From: Rhodobiaceae bacterium | GTDB lineage: Bacteria > Pseudomonadota > Alphaproteobacteria > Parvibaculales > Parvibaculaceae | Length of the DNA stretch: 14,139 bases | Assembly: GCA_002746275.1 (NCBI GenBank) | Contig: NVWR01000005.1 | Location: 73,450 to 87,588 of the forward strand | Reading direction: 5' to 3' | Made by a program: the position numbers and the translations under genes | In this document: one piece after another, positions 7,718 to 14,139 of the stretch | Layout of the letters: the number at the start of each line of letters is the position of its first letter | How positions within the stretch are numbered: position 1 is the stretch's first letter | The notes under the pieces: generated by a model | What the model was told of the DNA's origin: nothing | What the model saw: only the letters and a program-made list of their open reading frames with translations | The model's database searches: none

Positions 7718-7784
7718 TCAAAATATTGGACACCGCGACCGTTTGTCACAGAGCTTAGCCGCGTCAGAATAAGTAAATGATCAT

Positions 7785-7894
7785 CGTTCGGGTTCATGGT
7801 CGGCAAATCGTTCGACTATCCGAAAAACGTTCGGGTACAGACGAAAACGTGCATTGGATTGTACGTGGGAGGCGTGCACAGCCTATCGTGCACG
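7785..7894 (+). promoter_or_regulatory. Repeat-rich leader upstream of the PAS_5 gene
   Basis: The 227 bases between the DUF971 stop and the PAS_5 start contain CGTTCG three times (7785, 7809, 7828) and CGTGCA three times (7848, 7873, 7887). The last two form a 7-base-pair hairpin, CGTGCAC against GTGCACG, with an 8-base loop (7873-7894). TTCG-N6-CGAA also occurs at 7811-7824. This looks like a control region for the downstream gene, but no -35/-10 pair could be assigned with confidence. Confidence 0.35.
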
Positions 7895-7944
7895 ATTGAA
7901 GAAAAACACCAAGTCCAACCTGGGGAGGCGACGAAAGTGATGAA

Positions 7945-8526
7945 ATGTCTATTGAAGCGACCCTCTTCAGTCCCGTTGATATAACTGGACAGAAAATCTC
8001 CTTTGCCTCGCCTCAGGCACAGGACTTGAGCAATTATTGGTTTCAGCTTGCAAGAGACATCAACAGGCCCCCCACTCGCGCGTCGTTTGATCCCATTGCT
8101 ATTCCCCATCTCCTGCCCAGTGTCGTTCTGCTCGAACGGCTTGATGCGGGGGGCTACCAGATCCGTCTTCAAGGAACCGCTTTTCGCGAGCGAGGTCTTG
8201 TCGATAGAACGGGTGAAATTCTGAACCGGGAAGATGCCGAACCGAGCCGCTTGGCCTTCTATCAAGCCGTGGACAAGGTGCTAGACACGCCCTGTGGTCT
8301 CCGACTGATCGCTGTTGAGCAGAACTATGAGGGAAAACAGACACTTGTGGAAATCGTGTCTTACCCCCTCACTGATCGCAACAACATCGCCCGCTTCACT
8401 ATTTTCATTATTGTACCGCTCAAGATGATTGGCTACGCCGACGGTCAGCCGAGAAAGTATGCTCTCACTGAAATTCGCGAGGTGACGGAAATTTCATTGG
8501 ATCTGCGAGATCGTGTGCAGGCTTAA
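7945..8526 (+). CDS. PAS_5 (PF07310) family protein
   Basis: Protein of 193 aa matching the alphaproteobacterial PAS_5 family. Marks are DPIAIPHLLPSVVLLE (49-64), YQIRLQGTAF (71-80) and a TG-containing turn (RTGEILN), followed by strands ending in FTIFIIVPL. There is no kinase, GGDEF or DNA-binding domain, so it would act as a single sensory or small-molecule-binding module; neither ligand nor partner is known. Two ATGs lie close together (7940 and 7945); only the second opens this frame. GAAAG lies seven bases before it and a stronger GGGGAGG sits farther up. The stop TAA overlaps the stop of the convergent ubiH gene. Confidence 0.82.
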   Translation: MSIEATLFSPVDITGQKISFASPQAQDLSNYWFQLARDINRPPTRASFDPIAIPHLLPSVVLLERLDAGGYQIRLQGTAFRERGLVDRTGEILNREDAEPSRLAFYQAVDKVLDTPCGLRLIAVEQNYEGKQTLVEIVSYPLTDRNNIARFTIFIIVPLKMIGYADGQPRKYALTEIREVTEISLDLRDRVQA

Positions 8527-9755
8527 AGCGGTTTTCCCTGCATCAGCCGTGGCAGATCACCAACGCCACCGCTGGCAAGGCGCATGAAGAAACGTCGCGC
8601 CGGACCGATCTGATTGACCAGCCCAAGGCCCGCATCACGCAACACGCGTAACGGGCCAATGTCGTTGGAAAATAGCCGGTTAAGACCGTCACACGCCAAT
8701 CCAAGCGAAACATTGTCAAACCGCCGCCAGCGCTGATATCGCTCAAGCGCCACCAGTGATCCAAAATCCAGGCCCAATCGCTGACTATCCACAATCACAT
8801 CCGCAAGAGCGGCCACATCGCGCAGCCCGAGATTAAGTCCCTGACCCGCAATGGGGTGAATACCATGTGCCGCATCTCCAACCAGCGCCACACGGGGTCG
8901 CACATAGTCACGGGCAAACTGCAAAGTCAGCGGGTAGGACCAACGCGGGCCCACCGGCTTCATCTCACCCAGATAGGACCCAAAACGTTTGGCGCATTCA
9001 CTGGCAAACCCGGCATCATCAAGCCCCAGAAGTGCCTCGGCGAGATCCGTGCGTTCCGTCCAAACAAGCGATGACCGGTTGCCCACCATCGGCAGAACCG
9101 CAAACGGCCCGCTCGGCAGGAAATATTCCTGCGCCACGCCATCATGGGGAAGCGCATGCTCAACCGTGGTGATGATGCCGGACTGCTTATAGTCCCATCC
9201 AAAGGTGGTAATGCCCGCCTGCTCACGCACCTGCGACCCGCGCCCGTCCGCCCCAACCAGAAGACGACAGGTCAGCACCTGGCCCGACCGCAGCCGCACC
9301 GAGGTATGGGAGGCATGGGTCTCAAAATCTTCAATTCTGGCCGGTGCCAGCAGGGTGATTTTCCCCGACCCGGCCACGGCCTTTTTCAAGGCCTGGCGCA
9401 AGTGTCGGTTCTCCACCATCACACCCAGGGGCTTGTCCCCAATTTCGCGGTGGTCGAAATGCAGGAAAAACGGCGCCACCGGCTCTCCCACACGCCCATC
9501 TGTCACAATAATATCGTTGATCGGCTGCAACTGCCCCTCAAGGTGCTGCGTCACCCCAAGTGCCCGCAACATCGCGAGCGACGCATCGGCGATCGAGGAC
9601 ACTCGCCCGTCAAAAGCCGGGTCAAGATCAGCTGCCGGGTCGAGTATATCGACCACGATCACATCCAGTCCCGCCTGCCCGAGCGCCAACGCCAACGGCA
9701 ACCCCGCGAGGCCCCCGCCGGAGATAACAATGTCACTTTTTATCGGGTCCTGCAT
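8523..9755 (-). CDS. ubiH: UbiH/UbiL-type FAD monooxygenase of ubiquinone synthesis
   Basis: Flavin-dependent aromatic-ring hydroxylase, 410 aa from the chosen start, in the UbiH/UbiF/COQ6 family; it hydroxylates the polyprenyl benzene ring during ubiquinone synthesis at the inner membrane. It shows the dinucleotide-binding GGGLAG (13-18), the VGADGR motif (167-172) and the family signature VGDAAHGIHPIAGQGLNLG (292-310). The end GPARRFFMRLASGGVGDLPRL is typical of alphaproteobacterial members. An in-frame upstream extension to 9836 has no support: FAD proteins of this class begin just before the glycine motif, so the ATG at 9755, or the adjacent one at 9758, is preferred, with CGGGAG a little upstream. 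Which ring position it acts on (UbiH or broad UbiL type) cannot be told here. Confidence 0.9.
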   Translation of the reverse strand: MQDPIKSDIVISGGGLAGLPLALALGQAGLDVIVVDILDPAADLDPAFDGRVSSIADASLAMLRALGVTQHLEGQLQPINDIIVTDGRVGEPVAPFFLHFDHREIGDKPLGVMVENRHLRQALKKAVAGSGKITLLAPARIEDFETHASHTSVRLRSGQVLTCRLLVGADGRGSQVREQAGITTFGWDYKQSGIITTVEHALPHDGVAQEYFLPSGPFAVLPMVGNRSSLVWTERTDLAEALLGLDDAGFASECAKRFGSYLGEMKPVGPRWSYPLTLQFARDYVRPRVALVGDAAHGIHPIAGQGLNLGLRDVAALADVIVDSQRLGLDFGSLVALERYQRWRRFDNVSLGLACDGLNRLFSNDIGPLRVLRDAGLGLVNQIGPARRFFMRLASGGVGDLPRLMQGKPL

Positions 9756-9938
9756 CATGCGCGCACCGTCTCCCGGATCGGCGAGAATGTCTACCATCTT
9801 GCGCAATTCTGGAGCCGGCAAGACATGCGGTCTCATCCCCAGCCACGAAATGAAAAGGCCCGCCCCCGCAGTATGTCCAATGTAGGGGCCTGCGAAACGC
9901 TCCTTGCATCCCTCGGTGGCCCGGATTACGGTTCCTAA

Positions 9939-9955
9939 TGTGACAAATTGTCACA
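9939..9955. promoter_or_regulatory. 17-base palindromic operator upstream of the P450-amidase unit
   Basis: TGTGACAA and TTGTCACA flank a single central A, a perfect odd-centred palindrome. It ends four bases before the P450 ribosome-binding site, so a bound protein would block initiation or elongation. It resembles the Crp/FNR arrangement TGTGA-N6-TCACA but has seven central bases instead of six; a TetR- or MarR-type site is an equal option. A one-base loop excludes an RNA hairpin role. The minus-strand ubiH gene starts 184 bases away on the other side. Confidence 0.55.
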
Positions 9956-9959
9956 AAAT

Positions 9960-9965
9960 GGGGGA
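9960..9965 (+). promoter_or_regulatory. Strong ribosome-binding site that fixes the P450 start
   Basis: GGGGGA lies seven bases before the ATG at 9973. In-frame alternatives at 9904 and 9958 lack such a site. Starting at 9904 would also place the palindromic operator inside the coding region. Confidence 0.7.
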
Positions 9966-9972
9966 CTCTCAA

Positions 9973-11232
9973 ATGGCACGTCAAACAGACCAGGACAATC
10001 CGCAAGACAAGGAGCCCACCCTGCCGGTCGGGGTCGAACTCACCTCTCTCGATGAGACGTTCCGCGACAGCCCACACCCCATTCTGGATCGACTGCGCAC
10101 CGATGCCCCTGTGCATCACGACCCTCAATTGGGGCGCTTCATCCTTACCCGCCACGACGACGTGCGGCGCCTTTTGCGGGACCGGGACTGGGGGGTGGAC
10201 CCTCGCAAGTCTGCACCGGACGCCTACATACGCCTGATAACCAGCACCAGCACACCGGAGGAACTTGCCGCCTACGAGCCCTCCATGCTTTTTCTCGACG
10301 CCCCCGATCACAGGCGTCTGCGCGCCCTGGTGAGCCAGGCCTTCAATCCGCGTGTCATCGAAGGGATGCGGGCCAGAACAGAGGCGATCACCGAGGCTCT
10401 TCTTGATGAGCTGACAGGGAAATCCGAAATCGATCTCATCGCCGATTTCGCAGGCCCCCTTCCCACCCTTGTCATCGCAGACATGTTGGGCGTTTCACTC
10501 GCCGACAGAGGTGATTTCAAACGCTGGTCCGACGATCTGATCTTGGGGTTCGACCCGCTGCGCTCTGAGGAAACCGATGAACAAATCGCGCGCTCAGGGG
10601 AGGCCATGCGGGCCTATTTTGAGCAGGCCATTGCCGCCCGTCGCGCCACTCCCACGGGTGACCTGATGTCGGACTTGGTCCGCGCACAGGAGACCGACGA
10701 TACCCTGTCGGACCAGGAGATCATTACCATGTGCACCCTGTTGCTGATTGCGGGCAACGTGACCACCACCGATCTGATCGGCAACGGTCTCCATGCGCTC
10801 ATGACCCACTTACCCGAGATGGAGAAACTGAAAGCCAACCCGACCCTTATCGAAAACGCCGTGGAGGAAATGCTCCGCTTCGACAGCCCCGTCACTGACA
10901 GCGGCCGCCTGCCCTTCGCAGATACCGAACTGGATGGATGTCCGATCAAAAAGGGCATCTCCGTCAACACATCCCTCACCGCCGCCAATCACGATCCCGC
11001 CATTTATCCCGACCCACACAAGTTCGATATTCAGCGCAAGGACACTCACCATCAATCCTTCGGCGGTGGCGTGCATATGTGTCTCGGCGCTCCTCTCGCG
11101 CGACTTGAAGCACAGATCGGCATCAATGCCCTTCTGAAACGTTTTCCAGACCTGCGCCTGGCCGACAAGCCAGCCAAACGCCGCCACTTGCCATCCTTCC
11201 GGGGTTTTGAAACATTGCCAGCTCTGCTTTGA
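9973..11232 (+). CDS. Cytochrome P450 (bacterial class I type)
   Basis: Soluble heme monooxygenase of 419 aa; it would need ferredoxin and ferredoxin reductase, which are not in the window. The heme loop FGGGVHMCLG places the thiolate ligand at Cys370; the K-helix ExxR is Glu299 to Arg302; the I-helix reads AGNVTTTD (260-267). In most P450s the residue before the conserved Thr264 is Asp or Glu, but here it is Val263, so proton delivery may differ. I recall similar AGNxTTTD helices in other proteobacterial P450s, so this may be a subfamily trait. The length is normal. The amidase gene starts 38 bases downstream, suggesting one transcript. The substrate is unknown; no CYP number can be given from sequence reading alone. 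Confidence 0.94.
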   Translation: MARQTDQDNPQDKEPTLPVGVELTSLDETFRDSPHPILDRLRTDAPVHHDPQLGRFILTRHDDVRRLLRDRDWGVDPRKSAPDAYIRLITSTSTPEELAAYEPSMLFLDAPDHRRLRALVSQAFNPRVIEGMRARTEAITEALLDELTGKSEIDLIADFAGPLPTLVIADMLGVSLADRGDFKRWSDDLILGFDPLRSEETDEQIARSGEAMRAYFEQAIAARRATPTGDLMSDLVRAQETDDTLSDQEIITMCTLLLIAGNVTTTDLIGNGLHALMTHLPEMEKLKANPTLIENAVEEMLRFDSPVTDSGRLPFADTELDGCPIKKGISVNTSLTAANHDPAIYPDPHKFDIQRKDTHHQSFGGGVHMCLGAPLARLEAQIGINALLKRFPDLRLADKPAKRRHLPSFRGFETLPALL

Positions 11233-11270
11233 TTTCACCAACTCTTCTTTGATCTCGAAGGACCGATATT

Positions 11271-12629
11271 GTGAGCGACATTTGGGAGCACCAATCGGCC
11301 CTGGCCCTTGGTGCCGCGATTGAGAGTGGCCGTGCCGACCCGCGTGACCTGACCGAGAGTTTTCTTGAAGCGATCAAAACAGCTGACCAGAACCACACGG
11401 TCTATGTACGCGTATTGCCGGAACGCGCCCGGGCAGAAGCTAAAGCCGCCGCTGAGCGTGCCAGATCAGGGCTTCGTCGCTCACCTCTCGACGGCGTCCC
11501 GCTGTCGTGGAAAGAACTTTTTGACGTCGCCGGAGAACCCACAACTGCGTGCTCTGCCCTGTTGGCGAACAATATCGCAACCAAAGACGCGGTCGCTGTT
11601 GAACGACTGACCCGCGCCGGTGCCGTGCTGCTCGGCAAAACCACCATGACCGAGCTGGCGTTCTCGGGCCTAGGCATCAACCCGATTTTTGGCACACCGG
11701 AAAATCCCCACGACACAAATTGTGCGAGGGCACCCGGCGGTTCTTCATCAGGCGCAGGAGTCTCGGTAGCACGCGGGCTGTGCGCCGCCGCCATCGGCAC
11801 AGACACGGGCGGCTCCGTCCGCATCCCTGCTGCGTGGAATGGTCTTGTTGGTCTCAAGACAAGCACGGGCCGCGTACCGCTGGACGGCACCATTCCTCTC
11901 GCCCCATCTCTCGATACCATCGGGCCGCTTGCCCGAACGGTCGCCGACACCGCCATTCTCTTTTCACATCTGGGCCGCACCCGCGCCGACATCCGAGACG
12001 TCGCTTTGCGAGATCACGCTGTCATCGTGCCCGACAATCTGGTCTTTGAAGGCCTGGACCGCGGCATCGCCAAAACCATTGAGCAGGCCATCCACCAACT
12101 GGGAGCCGTAGGCTTGCGCATTGTCCACAAACCATTACCCGCCTTGGATGAAATCCATGAGCTCGCCTGGCGGGGACCCAGCCTACTGACAGCAGAAGCC
12201 TATGGGATTTGGGGAGAGAGGGTTGAGGCGGAGCAAGACAAAATGTTCCGCTCGGTTTCCTCGCGCTTTTTGATGAGCAATGCCGGTACCGCACCGGAGC
12301 TCGCCGCTTCGCTTATGCTGCGGCGTCAAATCCAAGCCCGCTACGCCAAAGAGACAGAAGGGTTCGATGCGGTACTGCTGCCGACCGTTATCTCCAGCCC
12401 GCCGGAAATCGCGCCCCTGTTGGCCGACGATAATGCCTATGGCAAAGCCAACCGCAGGGCCTTGCGCAACGCAACACTGGGCAACCAGCTGGGCCTTTGT
12501 GCCCTGACGCTTCCGGTGGGCAAAGACACGCAAGGCCTGCCCGTGGGACTCATGCTGCAAGCCGCCCCGGGCAAGGAGGAGCTTTTGCTCCGCCTCGGCC
12601 GCGCCATCGAAATGACCCTGGCCAACTAA
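11271..12629 (+). CDS. Amidase-signature family hydrolase
   Basis: Protein of 452 aa that should hydrolyse a carboxamide bond through the Ser-cisSer-Lys triad. All three residues are visible: Lys81 in SWKELFDVAG, cis-Ser158 in GGSSSGAG (156-163) and nucleophile Ser182 in GTDTGGSVRIPA (176-187). The 24-residue spacing between the serines matches the family. The start is GTG, with AAGGA eight bases upstream. There is no signal peptide, so it is cytoplasmic. It is not accompanied by GatB or GatC genes, so a tRNA amidotransferase role is unlikely. Following a P450 by 38 bases suggests the two act on one compound, for example oxidation and amide cleavage in breakdown of an amide, but that is inference. 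Confidence 0.92.
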   Translation: MSDIWEHQSALALGAAIESGRADPRDLTESFLEAIKTADQNHTVYVRVLPERARAEAKAAAERARSGLRRSPLDGVPLSWKELFDVAGEPTTACSALLANNIATKDAVAVERLTRAGAVLLGKTTMTELAFSGLGINPIFGTPENPHDTNCARAPGGSSSGAGVSVARGLCAAAIGTDTGGSVRIPAAWNGLVGLKTSTGRVPLDGTIPLAPSLDTIGPLARTVADTAILFSHLGRTRADIRDVALRDHAVIVPDNLVFEGLDRGIAKTIEQAIHQLGAVGLRIVHKPLPALDEIHELAWRGPSLLTAEAYGIWGERVEAEQDKMFRSVSSRFLMSNAGTAPELAASLMLRRQIQARYAKETEGFDAVLLPTVISSPPEIAPLLADDNAYGKANRRALRNATLGNQLGLCALTLPVGKDTQGLPVGLMLQAAPGKEELLLRLGRAIEMTLAN

Positions 12630-12639
12630 AGCTCTTCAC

Positions 12640-12673
12640 AAAAAACCCCCGGAGTATGCCCCGGGGGTTTCAT
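12640..12673. terminator. Bidirectional hairpin terminator
   Basis: AAACCCCCGG (12643-12652) pairs perfectly with CCGGGGGTTT (12661-12670) around an 8-base loop. On the minus strand the hairpin is followed by six Ts, a strong signal for the alcohol dehydrogenase gene ending at 12693. On the plus strand the T-tract is short, but the hairpin lies just after the amidase stop and probably ends that unit too. Confidence 0.85.
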
Positions 12674-12692
12674 ATTGTCCGTAGTCGGAAAA

Positions 12693-14139
12693 TTATTCCG
12701 TTGGAATTTGCAACGCCCGGTCTTGGGTCGCCCGCGTGATGATGTAGGAATAGATGTCTTCCACATCCTGTTCACTCAATATGTCACCAAAGCTCGCCAT
12801 CCCATTATCCTTCAGCATTCCGTCGATCACGATGTCGTTGAAATGCTCCCGCACAGATGGTGACATGCGTCGAAGATCGGGAAGCACACCACTGCTCACC
12901 ACCAACACGCCATGGCACAGACCACACGTCGACATGTATTGAACTTCGCCATTGCGAAGCTGTTCAGGTGACGGTGAAACTTCTGGCTGTGGCGGGATCG
13001 TCTGATCCTTCAGCGCCATCTGTTCCAACTCTTCGGTTCCATCAACCCGGAACACCAGCAAACGGCCATCATTCTCATACTTGGCAGCAGCAGAGGTGCG
13101 CGCATCACCTGACGCCAACGCAACACCGCCCCACCCGGCCATCACTGCAATATATTGTTCGCCGTCCACCTCATAGGAAATGGGAGACGCAACAATGCCG
13201 GTTTGGATATCAGCTTCCCAGAGCACCGTGCCCGTGTCCGCCCGGTAAGCCACAAAACGTCCATCGGCCGTTCCTTGAAAAACCAGATTGCCCGCCGTGG
13301 TGAGCACACCCCCATTAAGAGTTGCTGGCATCTCAACCACCCAGCGCACTTCTTTCTTCACCGGATCCCAGGCTTTCAGATAGCCGTGGTCGATGGGAAG
13401 TTCAGGAAGCGCATTGATGGCATCAACATAGTCTTCCCAGTCGAGGCCAACGTTCCACCAGTTTTGGCGAATGGAGAACTCTTCATCGTCTTTCCACTCC
13501 CGCGTCAACGAAAAGATACCGGCAATTTCCTGTGTCGGAATGTAGACCAGCCCCGTGTCTGGGTTGTAAGCCATCGGGTGCCAGTTATGCCCGCCGTTAG
13601 CCGACGGCAACACAAACTGCGTGGAGTCCTCATAACCCAGCGCCGGATTTTCCACCGGGCGACCGGTTTCCAGATCAACATGGCTGGCCCAGGTGACCGT
13701 GATGTAGGGATCTGCGGAAATCAGCTCACCGGTTTCCCGGTCTATGACATAGAAGAAGCCATTCTTGGGCGCCTGCATCAGCACCTTGCGCGTCCGGCCC
13801 TCGATCTCAAGTTCAGCCAGAATGATGTGTTGTGTGGCCGTGTAATCCCAATTGTCACCCGGCGTGGTTTGGTAATGCCACTTCAACCGACCAGTGTCGG
13901 GATCAAGCGCAAGAATGGTCGACAGGTAAAGATTATCACCACCGCCCGGTGACCGGATGGCCCGCGTCCAGGGAGACCCATTACCAACGCCAACATAAAG
14001 AGTGTTAAGCTCGGGATCGTAGGCCATGGAATCCCACGCAGTACCACCGCCGCCGATTTCCCACCAGCGCCCACCCTTCCAGGTGTCCACAATCTCTTCA
14101 AGTTCAGGGTGCTCAAAGCCGTCTGCCGGATTACCTGGA
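12693..14139 (-). CDS. PQQ-dependent quinohemoprotein alcohol dehydrogenase, C-terminal part
   Basis: Open at the window edge: the frame continues without a stop to base 14139, and a GTG at 14090 is an internal Val, since the codons upstream (PGNPADGFEHPELEE) match the family. About 482 residues of the methanol/ethanol-type enzyme are visible, a periplasmic protein oxidising alcohols with PQQ. Seen are WWEIGGGGTAWD, GVGNGSPW (probable metal-binding Asn) and GDNWDYTATQ with the likely catalytic Asp (codon 13847-13845). A C-terminal cytochrome c domain follows, with CGLCH (12926-12912) and a candidate Met ligand in NGMASF. This makes it a type I quinohemoprotein. Asp-Tyr-Thr at the catalytic site, rather than Asp-Tyr-Asp, suggests calcium rather than lanthanide use. 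The signal peptide and first third lie outside the window. Confidence 0.93.
   Translation of the reverse strand, partial: PGNPADGFEHPELEEIVDTWKGGRWWEIGGGGTAWDSMAYDPELNTLYVGVGNGSPWTRAIRSPGGGDNLYLSTILALDPDTGRLKWHYQTTPGDNWDYTATQHIILAELEIEGRTRKVLMQAPKNGFFYVIDRETGELISADPYITVTWASHVDLETGRPVENPALGYEDSTQFVLPSANGGHNWHPMAYNPDTGLVYIPTQEIAGIFSLTREWKDDEEFSIRQNWWNVGLDWEDYVDAINALPELPIDHGYLKAWDPVKKEVRWVVEMPATLNGGVLTTAGNLVFQGTADGRFVAYRADTGTVLWEADIQTGIVASPISYEVDGEQYIAVMAGWGGVALASGDARTSAAAKYENDGRLLVFRVDGTEELEQMALKDQTIPPQPEVSPSPEQLRNGEVQYMSTCGLCHGVLVVSSGVLPDLRRMSPSVREHFNDIVIDGMLKDNGMASFGDILSEQDVEDIYSYIITRATQDRALQIPTE

Noticed and set aside
9144..9938. 264-residue open frame on the plus strand opposite ubiH
   Set aside because: It lies entirely antisense to well-conserved UbiH motifs or in the upstream region and shows no recognisable domain or start signal.
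9939..9955. Canonical Crp/cAMP binding site
   Set aside because: The half sites TGTGA and TCACA match, but the spacer is seven bases instead of six, so it is kept only as an unassigned operator.

Overview
The window looks like chromosomal DNA from a Gram-negative alphaproteobacterium with moderately high GC. The evidence is gene content: the order thioredoxin-TPR protein, LON-domain protein, Trm112-like protein, then DUF971 protein, plus a PF07310 (PAS_5) protein and a UbiH-type hydroxylase, is typical of that class. A marine or Parvibaculum-like relative would fit the P450, the PQQ alcohol dehydrogenase and the ergothioneine genes, but that is a guess. I see no insertion sequence, integrase, phage gene or CRISPR array.

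Left arm, minus strand (1-4416). A large RND/MMPL-type exporter (4416-2053) is followed, after an intergenic stretch of nearly 300 bases, by a DUF427 protein and egtB (ergothioneine sulfoxide synthase), which are only 2 bases apart. A 12-base start of a further gene, plausibly egtD, touches the window edge. Upstream of the exporter is an AT-rich site with two copies of a 12-base palindrome whose centres are 16 bases apart, probably a repressor operator.

Middle (4617-8526). A minus-strand tRNA-Gly(GCC) with its own recognisable promoter is followed by a plus-strand run: prolyl-tRNA deacylase (ProX type), a thioredoxin-TPR co-chaperone of the YbbN/CnoX family, a LON substrate-binding-domain protein, a Trm112-like protein and a DUF971 protein. 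The theme is proteome quality and redox maintenance. A PAS_5 protein follows, preceded by a repeat-rich leader. Its stop codon overlaps that of the convergent UbiH-type monooxygenase of ubiquinone synthesis (minus strand).

Right arm (9756-14139). A cytochrome P450 and an amidase-signature hydrolase form a two-gene plus-strand unit, preceded by a perfect 17-base odd-centred palindrome just upstream of the P450 ribosome-binding site. A bidirectional hairpin terminator separates the amidase from a convergent, incomplete quinohemoprotein alcohol dehydrogenase (PQQ domain plus C-terminal cytochrome c).

Most of the window is ordinary housekeeping. The least explained parts are the P450-amidase pair with its operator, the double-palindrome operator of the exporter, and the DUF427-egtB coupling. 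I found no convincing evidence of an entirely new system.
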